Shown: positions 47,393-57,053 of the stretch, one piece after another
How the letters are laid out: each line of letters opens with the position of its first letter
Numbering within the stretch: position 1 is the stretch's first letter
Origin: Pseudevernia furfuracea
Taxonomy: Eukaryota > Ascomycota > Lecanoromycetes > Lecanorales > Parmeliaceae
Direction: 5' to 3'
Length of the DNA: 64,000 nt
Assembly (NCBI GenBank): GCA_022315425.1
Contig: JAIUPT010000020.1
Coordinates: forward strand, 682,001-746,000
Program-made: the position numbers and the translations under genes
Notes under the pieces: model-generated
Databases searched by the model: none
Told to the model about the DNA's origin: nothing
Seen by the model: only the letters and a program-made list of their open reading frames with translations

Positions 47393-47898
47393 TCACTTCA
47401 TCTCATCGGCTTTGCGCTTGGAGTCCCGTTTTTTCCTCTCCTGCAGCTGCCTCAATCCTTGGCTTAGTTGAATCACAAGCATTTCTCGTGACAACCTTAG
47501 CAAAAATGACTCACAGCTCTTTCTCGAGCCCTCTACTTACTGGCACGATGCAACGCCTTCATCACTTTCCGTGCCTGGCGTTGGACTGCCCGGATCTCGA
47601 GCATGTTTTGCTCGATCTGTTCCTTCTGAGCTTGAGCGTGCCGAACGGTGGTGGTGACACGGTCTGAAGGGCTTAGAGCAGTAGATTTCCTTATCAATCG
47701 CTCCCAATTTCTGTGCATCTGCACCAGTGTGCGGTAGATGGCAGACATGGAGTTGCTGTTTTTCGCCAAGGCGTCGAGATTTCGGCAAAAGCTAGCCTGG
47801 GTTTTTTTGAGCTCCGCCGGAGCATCGACTTTTACCAATAAAGTTCCCGTCCCCGGGTCGCGGTGAAGGACCGTGAGTGTGGCGCGTAAGGAGGACAT
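47393..47898 (-). CDS. Small basic coiled-coil protein, unrecognised, complement(join(47393..47457,47541..47898))
   Basis: Two exons give 140 residues. Exon 1 starts MSSLRATLTVLHRDPGTG and runs through LVQMHRNWERLIRKS and HAQAQKEQIEQNMLEIRAVQRQARKVMKALHRA. A GTAAGT donor at 47540 and a CAAG acceptor replace a premature stop with RLRQLQERKKRDSKRKADEMK. Heptad-like spacing and high Lys/Arg/Gln content suggest a helical, coiled-coil protein; there is no signal peptide or membrane span. I do not recognise the family. It lies convergent to ADE3 with about 250 bp between stops. Confidence 0.65.
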
Positions 47899-49605
47899 GC
47901 TATCAAATAATGTACGGCCGTAATTGAATTGTTTTTGAAGCTAATTTTTGGTCGTTGTTAGTCGATGATGCTTTGGGAAGAAGTAAAGTCAGGATGGAGT
48001 TTCGAAGTCAATACCCGGGGCCGCAAGATCAACTAGCGCGACAAGCCCCTACCTTATGGATATATCCCTTTGCCAGGAAGGTCCGAGGGGCCATTGGAAT
48101 TTTCTTTATTTGATGCTGCAGTTTTTTTTGCTCCTCTTTTGCAGGAAAACCGTTTTTGGCAGCTTTGAGACTTCATCACAATCAACTTCATTTGAGATTC
48201 CAAGAGTGGTCGATAGAGAACAAGGATTCGACTCTACCAAATATTTCACCATCGATTCACTTGAATGCTACCTACACAGGTCATTTTATTGCAGTCTTCG
48301 CCTAACCCGAGTGGCCTAAGGTAGTCGTACCAGTATTGCTGCATTTCACTTTAGTGTAACCTTCGATTGAGGTCACCAAAACAGTCGATGGAAGCGGCCT
48401 ATCTTCCCAAAAACATAATCGGGCGATAAGAATATCTCAAGTCTTTGGACCACAAAACTCAATGGCAGTGCATCAAAGAATGACAGACTACTTGACGTCA
48501 ACATATCCTCGAGGTAACAATCCCGTAGACGGCTAAGCTGGTCATTTCGCATTGTATCCTCGAGGAGTGAGAGGTGCCGCGGATGCCTTTCTTCCACGAG
48601 ATCCGCCGACTCGGTTCGGAGAGCATGTCTCCTAGCGGAGGTTAAGCTCTTTCAAAGAGTCGTAAATTGAACCAGCATCGTAGCCTTTCTTTGCGCTCTT
48701 GCGCGGATTGAGACAGCCCTCGAACATACTATATGTTCGCCCACTTTCGCTTTCAGGACGTGCTCGAATTCGATCATGTCATATACTTCAATTCTCCAAC
48801 GTTTCGTGAGTACCTCGAAGAATAACATTGAGAAAATAGCAAAGTTAAAAGGTTGCTGAAGGAATGGAAACTCAGGCTGACTAGATACGACCTTCCCAGT
48901 TCTTGTCCAGGTTCCGGAGCTTATGTCCAGTAGGAGCTCTGATGTACCTGAGATGTTCCAAAACCGCCAAAAGCTCGCGCTGGATGAGATCTTCAGAGTG
49001 GTCCAGCGGTATACGTTGGATTTCCTGGAACGGGAATATGGGTTGAAGAGGACAAGTCAGAGTTTTGAGAAAAGTACCATCTAGACGCGCCTCCCGGTCT
49101 AGCTCCTTGCCTCCGCTTGACCGAAGGGGTACCTCGACATCGAGTGAGTGAATGAGAGGTGGCATAATGGGCAAGAAGTTTTTATTGGTCTGCATGCCTG
49201 CTCAAAATTCTAACCATTCCGTTCTACTTAATCAAATATGTTGCGCCGCGCTAATGGTCACCATCGAATTTTGAATATTACGCATACTGTGGACGCCCAC
49301 GGCACCAGAAGGGGTTTCCCGTGTTCTTGAGTCAATCAGCTACTCAATATTTCATAATAGGATCTTCCTTACCATCTTCAGGAACGAAAATCTTGCTACG
49401 TTAGGTCTGCATTTGTCAAGCGCCTTCATTTGTAAAAGAATAGGCAAATAAACTCCTAGCTGACAATCGAGACATGCCTTTATTCTTTCAGAAATCTTGC
49501 CGTTTCCCCATGTGTGGTGATCTCTCAGACAAAGCTTCCAACATCAAGTGGTGCAGAGAATTTTCACCGTCGAAATGGGCAGGAGAAAAACATAAGCGCG
49601 TATAT
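47899..49605. other. Intergenic region of 1.7 kb with coding-like minus-strand fragments
   Basis: A frame from an ATG at 49195 down to 48881 (104 codons, containing LIQRELLAVLEHLRYIRAP) is followed in another frame by FNFAIFSMLFFEVLTKRWRIEVYDM (about 48878-48650), then by 48597-48373. I found no splice path that joins them without a stop, so this may be a decayed gene or chance. Elsewhere nothing is recognised. Confidence 0.35.
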
Positions 49606-50562
49606 CTAATCGTATCTACTCATCACCAAGCCTTCCCGGACTCCGTTATCATACATCATCATCCCTGTGTGACCATACATGCCGGGCTCGTTGACATCGG
49701 TCACGACGGTGCTAGCTCTGCTATACCGAGGTTTATCGTCCCCACCGTCTCTCCGACTATACCGAGGTTTATCGTCCCCATCGTCTCTCCGACTATATCG
49801 AGGTTTATTGTCCCCATCGTCTCTCCGACCATACCGCCGATTTCCACCCGCATGGTCACCGCTGGTAGAGCGACCGTAGTCACGACCTTGGTCCTCTCTC
49901 TCCAGCCTTTCAGGCGGACGCTGCCGTGAGAGTCGCCGAGTCGGCACCCTCGTCAAAACATCCTCATCATTCCCCCTCTGTCTCTCGGTTTCCGTCCTTT
50001 TCAAATGTTTTTCAAACGCGTCTTGCTCCTCTCGTTCGAAGTCCACCAGCCACCGGGGCCACTCCAGCGGACTCTGCCATACGATGGAGCCATACCCCAT
50101 CGACGCAAAAAGAGCCGTAAACGCAACGGCCACCCACCCAACCGGTCCCGCATACGCCACCACCACCAACGCCAACGTCACGAACGCAGCAACTGCCAAC
50201 CCGAACAAAAGCGCAGACACCCCCGTCGCAAACCACAACACCTTCCTCCTCTCCGTCCCATTTTCGGTCCCGAAAGCGGCGACGGCCTGCGGGCGCCACA
50301 GGCTCAACGCGCTCGCGAAGAAGGACGTGAACGCCAGAGCGAGCACGAACAGTAGCCAGGAGGTCGCGAGCAGATACTGGATCTCTCCGGTCGAGAAACC
50401 GTAGTCGCGGAACGGCGGGGCGGGGCTCTGGACGATTTTGGCGAAGGTGATGGAGGCGCCCAGGGTGGCGACGCCGACGATGGTCCGGAAGAAGTTCTCG
50501 AAGTAGCTGGCGAGGCGGTCGCCGGGATGTTTGGCCGACGGGGCGGCGGGCGGGTCTGCCAT
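49606..50562 (-). CDS. Multi-span membrane protein with repetitive Arg/Asp-rich tail
   Basis: Single exon, 318 residues, family not firmly recognised (typical of fungal integral membrane proteins of unknown role). Hydrophobic segments lie at about 25-47 (FFRTIVGVATLGASITFAKI), 65-90 (LLATSWLLFVLALAFTSFFA) and 108-160 (two spans, including LFGLAVAAFVTLALVVVAYA), so four membrane spans are likely. The cytosolic-looking tail from 170 is charged and holds three to four copies of RRDDGDDKPRYS-like units encoded by a 36-bp DNA repeat. The start ATG is the first in the frame, preceded by a stop. The upstream region is GC-rich and opens frames on the other phase that I regard as shadows. Confidence 0.7.
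   Translation of the reverse strand: MADPPAAPSAKHPGDRLASYFENFFRTIVGVATLGASITFAKIVQSPAPPFRDYGFSTGEIQYLLATSWLLFVLALAFTSFFASALSLWRPQAVAAFGTENGTERRKVLWFATGVSALLFGLAVAAFVTLALVVVAYAGPVGWVAVAFTALFASMGYGSIVWQSPLEWPRWLVDFEREEQDAFEKHLKRTETERQRGNDEDVLTRVPTRRLSRQRPPERLEREDQGRDYGRSTSGDHAGGNRRYGRRDDGDNKPRYSRRDDGDDKPRYSRRDGGDDKPRYSRASTVVTDVNEPGMYGHTGMMMYDNGVREGLVMSRYD
49722..49840 (+). repeat. 36-bp minisatellite inside the membrane-protein gene
   Basis: The phrase gtttatcgtcccca recurs at 49731, 49767 and 49803 (the last with one change), exactly 36 bp apart, each followed by yaccgtctctccgac-type sequence. It encodes a 12-residue tail repeat on the minus strand, so copy-number changes keep the frame. Confidence 0.85.
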
Positions 50563-53198
50563 TCGCGGCGGCTTGAGTGGAGTATGTTTGCGCCAAGATA
50601 GGTGCTCCCGCCTGGACTGAGTATTTAATAAATTCTGACGGGTCCGTTGTGTGAGTGTGTGTGCATTTGAGTGATCTGTGTATGTGGCGAGTGGGGTGTT
50701 TTGGTCCGGCGGTTGCCGGGGAGACGGCGCCCGAAGATCGACGCCCGGGGATCGCCAGCGCTTTTAGCGGACTTTCGGCGATCATACCTTTCTTTTCATT
50801 CCCGACATACAGTCAACATGGCCGAGGGATAAAAAAAAATTCGGAACCTCTCACGAGTGAGGAATTTCTGAAGCCTCGACCGTTACCGTGAGTTATCATA
50901 GCGCCATGGGTGTGGCACTGTTTATGAGACTTTGCCGGAATTAATTGCAGTAGCTCTCCCATTTCGCGGTTTTCTCAAAGGGACTAGTCCCTCTGACAAG
51001 TGGCAACATCAGCGGCAGCGGGATAAACTTGAGTGGAAGGATGATTGAGAGAGTACTAAGTCATGTGAGTGGGGGAGAAAAGGGGAGCGCAAAGGTGTAG
51101 TTTTGCTTTTGTCCGGTGCATGGATGGCGTGCTGGTTGATTGTGTGTGGGCGTTCTTCAGGGATGGGATCATACTTTGTGAGACGGGATAGAGGGGGTAA
51201 AGAGCAAATTGTAGATGGGTTATGGTTTGGGGCAAAGGAGCTGAATACCTCGAGTAGAGTATCTCGAAGTTATCATCATCGATTTCGATCATGAGATAGA
51301 CACAGCTTTGAAGGTACTTTTGCTCCCCCCCCAGCTAAGAATGAGATGGCCGAAGGCGCGAGGCACCCCCGTATCCAACGCCCCTGAACCGTTACAGCAT
51401 TCCAAACGCATGAAGATCAAGTCTTAGTTGACTGCCTCTGTCAAAGAAACCAGGTAGATAGGTACGACAGTCAGTTGCACCAAGCTAAGAATGATACGGA
51501 GGAAAGATCGATCTATGTAACCCTCCGCCGCGTGAGTGTGCGCAAAGACTCGAACCGGGCTTGGCTCATCACTTAGCCCAGAAATTTGACAGCCTACCCA
51601 ACAGTACAACACTGTACTTCATTCACCGAAATGAGTCAATTAAGGAAGGTCCGACCAGCAGCAGCCTTCGAGCATTGAGTGCCCGCGTAGCACGGAGTTG
51701 GCGTCGTGCTTGGGACCGTAACGGTCTAACCCTTGTGCGTAATCTGTTTCCTCAGCCGGCGGACCGCCGCTGATGAGGTCCAGCCAATGTTCTTAGACGT
51801 GAGCCTCCGGTACCGGACCGACGGCGTTCAAGGTGAAATCGCAATTGCTTGAGAACCCAATAGGGGCTTCCTCTGCTCGCTCCCAGAGCCTCGTCAAAAG
51901 CCGCGGTGCCTGAGCCTTGGAATCCGCAGCAGAACGGCATGGGATGGTAGAGGTCATTGTCTGATACAAATCCGCCGGCGTTGGTCCAATCGACCATCCA
52001 GTAATTCGCTCCTTGGTCGCTGCAAAGGCTTCGGAGTCAGCGTTGCTTCTTTACGATGGCACTTTGGTCACGACTCAAGTTCGGCGAATGAAGGAATACT
52101 CTCCAGCTATGTCCCTCCCATAGACGAATATGAAGTGGGGGGGGCGGCGCTCCAGGCAAACTTACCAAACGGGGAATGGCCAGGTACGACGGCGAGTCCC
52201 GAGATACTGTGGCTACCTTAGTGGCGAGGTGGACGATAAAGTTGTACAACGTCAACAGCAAGGGTTTGAAACAAGACTTTAAGGCCTGTGTCTATGTCCC
52301 TATAGGTACGAGGTCTTTTTAAAGTTACATGACTTGGTGCCAGAGGCTTAATCGTGGTCTTGATAGGAGGCTTCATGAGTGGTTGTTGAAGTTAGACCGT
52401 TTGGCCGCGCGTGCCTGGCGTTGTCTGAAGTCATACTCGTAGGCATATTCGTATTGACTCGTATCTCTTTTTAGAGCCTTTTCTTGTACACTGTAGGTGC
52501 CTGGCCACTCTGACATAACAAATAGCCGCCTCGTGAAGCTGGATTAACCTCGCGACTATAGATCTGTGCAAATATGGTGGTATGGAAGATGTGAGTAAAG
52601 TGTGTTTGCTTTCTTGCTTCTAGGGGCTTCTGCATTCAAGCGTGTTGTGTCCAGATACTTGTCCGCTACGTACTGAGACAGGGTTGGAGAGTCGCAGGCC
52701 TTGATGTATGTAACGTGCCATGGATCTTTGGGTTCGTAATGTAAACCCACGATATCTTATACCTGTCATGAATGTTGAACTCATCCATCGTCAGCTTCCA
52801 GTACCTCGCAGAAAATACCGGAAGCCTTTTCCAGCGAGCCTCTTTGGTGTCTCCCTTTCGTCGCAGATGAGGGCCGAGTGTGAAGAGGAATCGAACTACT
52901 AACCCAAGACAGCATCCCAATTTGGAGTAACTTCGTTTTATCGTGGAATGGGTGACCCTGGTGTCTCAATCTTTTCCAGCATTCATGGATTTCTTCGCTA
53001 ACAGATACAGATGTTTCTAGCCGTCCCAAACTCTCTACTCAGATCACTGTCACGAGCAGCAGATCATGTGTACCCTGGCGGCAGAGTGACGGGAAATATA
53101 AGGTCGTTGGGCCAAAGCGATACTGATTTCCCTTTAGTTGCAAGCAGAGGGAACAGAAACGGGCACTCACAAGATAGATCGCGCAAAGAAATTAGCCA
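50563..53198. other. Gene-poor region with a possible small secreted-protein fragment
   Basis: 2.6 kb. The strongest signal is on the minus strand at 51752-52007: behind a good acceptor (gctgac branch, TTTGCAG at 52008) the frame reads DQGANYWMVDWTNAGGF and FCCGFQGSGTAAFDEAL. A GTAAGT donor at about 52167 could join RTWPFPVC in front, but I cannot find a start. The right part (52500-53100) has only short frames. Confidence 0.4.
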
Positions 53199-56100
53199 TT
53201 ACCACTCCCTCTCCTGTCTTGGTCTCTCCTTCTAAGGTAGATATCTAGTTAGTGATATTTGGGTGTGATCGTGAGATTGTGAGTAGAGTACGTGTCCACA
53301 GCTGGGAAGGGCACTTACATTGATAATACTATAGAGCTCCCCAGAGGCACTTGCTACAGTAATGATCCAGGTCTCCATCTTATCCGTATTCTTCTCCGTC
53401 TCACCATTAGCCGCTGTTACGGTAGCCAGGGTCAAGGTTTGCCCCTTCTGTATTGACATGAGCTTCACATCGAGCTTCGAAGCTTTGGTGTCAACATGCA
53501 TTGTGGCCAATGTAGCTGAAGTCCAATCTATGGTATATCCTTCATCAGCGTGTTTCCTCCGAATGGCAATGCGTGTCTCTTGCCCCTTTCGGAAGCAGAG
53601 AACGTCAGCAGGTCTCTCTTTTTTTGGGAGCCGCCGTTTAGGCTGGGCGTTTGTGGCGGCGAAGACGACCAAGAGGTTCCAGCCTGTCAAAATGCTTAAA
53701 AATTGCTGGAGATTCTCATTGCAGGATACTGTGGTCTCAAGATGATTTAATGCCTCCTTGTTTACGGTTCCGTACGCTGTGTCGTAGGAACTTCCAGACG
53801 CTTCTTCGAAACAGATGCAATACTCATTCCGGAGCGGAGAGAGCCCAACGCTTTCGAAGATAGCTTTGCCCTCTGGGAGTTCGTACTCCTCTTCCATGTT
53901 GGACCGGTATCGTGGCACCCAGAATGATTTTGAACTGAGCTTGGTGTATCTCTGCTCTCTCCCGAGAGGTAATGTGAAGTCAATGTCGTGAGGCACGAAC
54001 AAAGGTTCAAGTCTGGAAGGCTGTGTAGACTCCAATGACTGTCGCAAGCATGCTACGTGCGATCCTGCTCCACTTTTATCTGCATATCTCCATTCGTATT
54101 CACGAATGGTGAAAAGCCTATGGTCTAACAAGCGTACCTCGAAGCGGACGCAGCCTTCGGTGGGTTCTTCAAGAAGTCGCGTGTAGAAGTCGGCGGCATC
54201 TGTTTTCCATTAGCATCGATAATAATCAGCAGCTTCTGTAAAACAAGTACAAACCTAACTCGTCTTCGAACTCGACTTCCATGAGGAGATTGTTTCGTGA
54301 TGTAATACTGTAATGGACCTGCCGCTTGGTGAGCGAGTATAACATATCTAGAACCCCGCTATTTGATCCCCTTTCAAGGGAATGCACCTTCTGAAAGAGT
54401 GTCTGACCGTCTGAATGGGGCTTGTATTTAGTATGCAATCAACGTGTATCAAACAGATTCTCGTGTGCTCACCGTGCTTTTCAGTCACCAGTTGGTCGCA
54501 ATCGGACCATTCGAGAGTGATCTTGCGCTTGTTCCGTGTCAAGTTGACATAATAAGCCGGCAACCCTAATCACCAAGTCATGAATGCTCTCTGGCCTGCA
54601 GGTTGAAAGGCATGGCACCTACACTGCTCTTCGATAGACCGGGGGGACTGCAACATTTTAACAATCGTCGAGCGAGTCGTTGCCCATGCATCGCTTCTGC
54701 GATCTTCTCGGAATTCTAGCTCCCCATCTTGCGGATAATCTGCGAAGTAGATATGTTCCCCGTAATTCGGGGATTTTTGAGACCCCGAAATCGGTTTTCG
54801 CCGTCCGATTTTACATGATGTGATCGGTCGGGGCATTGATGGTCCCATCGGAACATGGGAAGACTCAGATGACGGTATTCGATTCGTCATCCCATGTCCT
54901 GGCAGGGCGTTATGCCCAGGGGCTTTTTGCCGAAGTCCGTCCGGCTTAATGCCCAAATCGCTAAGGTCTGGAGGGCTAGGCAGAGGTGACCCCATCTTCT
55001 GTTTACAGCAGTCCCCAACATACCTGAGGTATTTGATACGGACTTCCTGGGACAGCTTCTCTGCGGACTTGCGCTCGCTGTGTTCCCTGCAAAGCTGAAG
55101 AATCGGGTCAGCACTACATGTCTGCACGAATATGGCTGTAGTCTTACCATGCTTTTGATCAGGCTAGTTGGACCTTCCCCTAGACCGTCAGGTTCGTAGA
55201 TTTTTCCCAGCCAACTGTCGGCGTTCTCTAGCGATGAAGCATATGTCCAGTCTCCCCGTTCCCCTTCGAATTCAGTCGTCTCGTTCTGGGTAATGAATTT
55301 GGCCATTCTGTCTAGGGTTTGTTCGCACAGCACAGTGTGCATCTCAAGAAAAACGCACCCTAAAGAGAATATGTCCACCTTCCTATTGTGTCTTCGACGT
55401 GCATTTGAATTGATACTCTCCAGGACTTCGGGTGCTTTGTATTTTCGAGTCCCGGGTGGTCGGCTGGCTTCGGTTGACTCATTTCGGTCGAGAGGTTCAA
55501 AGTCATATGCACTTCCCAGGTCGCAGATGAGAACGCGACTGTTGTGCACGAGAATGTTACGTGGCTTTATATCCCGGTGTCTAATTTTCAATGTGTCATG
55601 GAGATAGTAGACAGCCTCGAGTAAGCAGCCAAATGCTTCGAAGAGAACCTTTCGAACGGCTCTATGTTCGTCTATGTAATTCTCACTAACATAATTACTC
55701 AGTAGCTCCTGTAAGGTGGACGCGGCGACCGGAGACACGATAAAACCGAAATTCGTTTCATCCGTGAAACTTGCACGGAGATCGATTATGTGGTGGTGTC
55801 TGCATTTGCTTAGATGGCGGAGTTCGGTCTCGAACTCCGACACAGTGCTTCTGGGCAGTCCGCTGTCTTCTCGCGGAGCCGGCTTGCGCATACGCTTCAA
55901 GGCGAAGACATCGGATGAGCTGTCATCGTCTTGGCTTTCACTGGCTTGCAACTCTACCCTATGAACCTCTCCATATCTTCCTCGACCTAGCCAGTTGCTG
56001 ACTTGAAACACATCGCTAATAGCGTTAGTTTGGATGTGGGGTGGCAACCCCTCGTCGGAATGCTTGGTAAAATCCTTGATTGATTGAGCCAAGCGAGAGG

Positions 56101-56344
56101 TTTCTGAAAGAAAGTTCTTCTGTTCTTCCATGAAATTAGTCGCATAGTCCAGGCTCCCATTTTCGTCTTTGGGTAGCTGTTCTTTGCTATATGGAACAAG
56201 AAAGTCATTCCAGACGAAACCTGGCTCAAGTGTGATACTCAGAAGACGAAGCTTTTGTATGTTTTTCAAGATACCATAAATCTTAGCGTGGGGCGGTCTT
56301 GATAAATCGGACGAAGGTCCATCATGTCGTATGGACCCAGGCAT
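53199..56344 (-). CDS. Ser/Thr protein kinase with long uncharacterised C-terminal region, complement(join(53199..53231,53328..54199,54255..54410,54473..54565,54623..55094,55148..56344))
   Basis: Product about 940 residues. An N-terminal helical region (about 15-125) precedes the kinase domain (about 130-400): glycine loop LGRGRYGEVHRV, VAIK-type FALKRM, catalytic loop RHRDIKPRNILVH, DLG instead of DFG (LICDLGSAYDF), and APE (KYKAPEVLE). The loop residues look catalytically competent. The C-terminal 540 residues are linker plus an unrecognised beta-rich part (YYVNLTRNKRKITLEWSDCD; VHYSITSRNNLLMEVEFED). Six introns' worth of joins are consensus; the last (53232-53327: GTAAGT, CTAAC, TTAG) is optional, and without it the frame ends at 53232. 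The start at 56344 is the first ATG; an upstream exon is possible. Lies just downstream of the kinase-pseudokinase gene on the same strand, 700 bp away. Confidence 0.75.
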
Positions 56345-57053
56345 CCGGTATGCAGCTGTAGATTGGCAGATGATATACACAGCTCATTTACAGGTCGAAT
56401 TCGCCACAACGCCTTTCGATCAGGGCGGGCAATGGATAGTGTTGGAAGGGGAAGAGATTCGGGAGCAAGTTGCCGCTGACGCGCCTCTCTCCTCACTCTT
56501 TGCTGCAAGGCTGTCAATGCATAGCCCCGCACGGCGCTGGTGGCGCAGCCACGACACCCTCAGATTACTTTAATCATCGGGCAGTTGCAATAATACGTAG
56601 TATCTAAAGGCGCTAATTTCTCCTAACCATTTACATTCGTAATTTATGTAGTGCGCACTCAAATCCAATAGGGACTAAAACTGATAATCGTAAGATAAAG
56701 TAGTACTTATCAATTACATGTAGATTTGTTAAAAGTAGGTCGATTCCAACAGTATTTTGGGTGACCAAAGTTACCCTAAATGGCCCGCCATCCTAGCCCA
56801 CTCAGTATGATTGTACGTGAATCATTACTTTCAAAACAAATTACTCGACCACGCTTGTAGGAAGACGGTCCAAGGGACCTCCCAGCTCGTAATCTCTATA
56901 TTCCATGACATAAAAGTGCTGCCTTAAGGCTCACTCCGGAGCTGGATATCACCAATTTCCCCTACACCGTCTCAACGCCCTCCGAACTTCCGAAGTTTTA
57001 TTTTCCAGAATGTGAGAGAACAAGTAAAGAGTTTTCATGAAGTGCGTATCTCA
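56345..57053. other. Intergenic region between the two kinase genes
   Basis: About 700 bp, strongly AT-rich at 56580-56760. It contains the promoter of the downstream kinase; no gene seen. Confidence 0.5.

Noticed and set aside
50012..50785. 257-codon minus-strand frame rich in Arg and Pro
   Set aside because: Overlaps the membrane-protein gene in another phase; Arg/Pro/Gly-rich composition is expected from GC-rich shadow reading.
51540..51560. B-box-like GGTTCGAGTCT on the minus strand as a tRNA signal
   Set aside because: The flanking bases cannot form a T-arm stem and no A box or acceptor stem is present.
52870..52895. B-box-like GTTCGATTCC on the minus strand
   Set aside because: No pairing T-arm and no cloverleaf around it.
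56266..56532. Possible first exon of the downstream kinase (88-codon frame)
   Set aside because: No donor/acceptor pair links it in frame to the kinase exon without a stop; kept only as a remark on the uncertain start.
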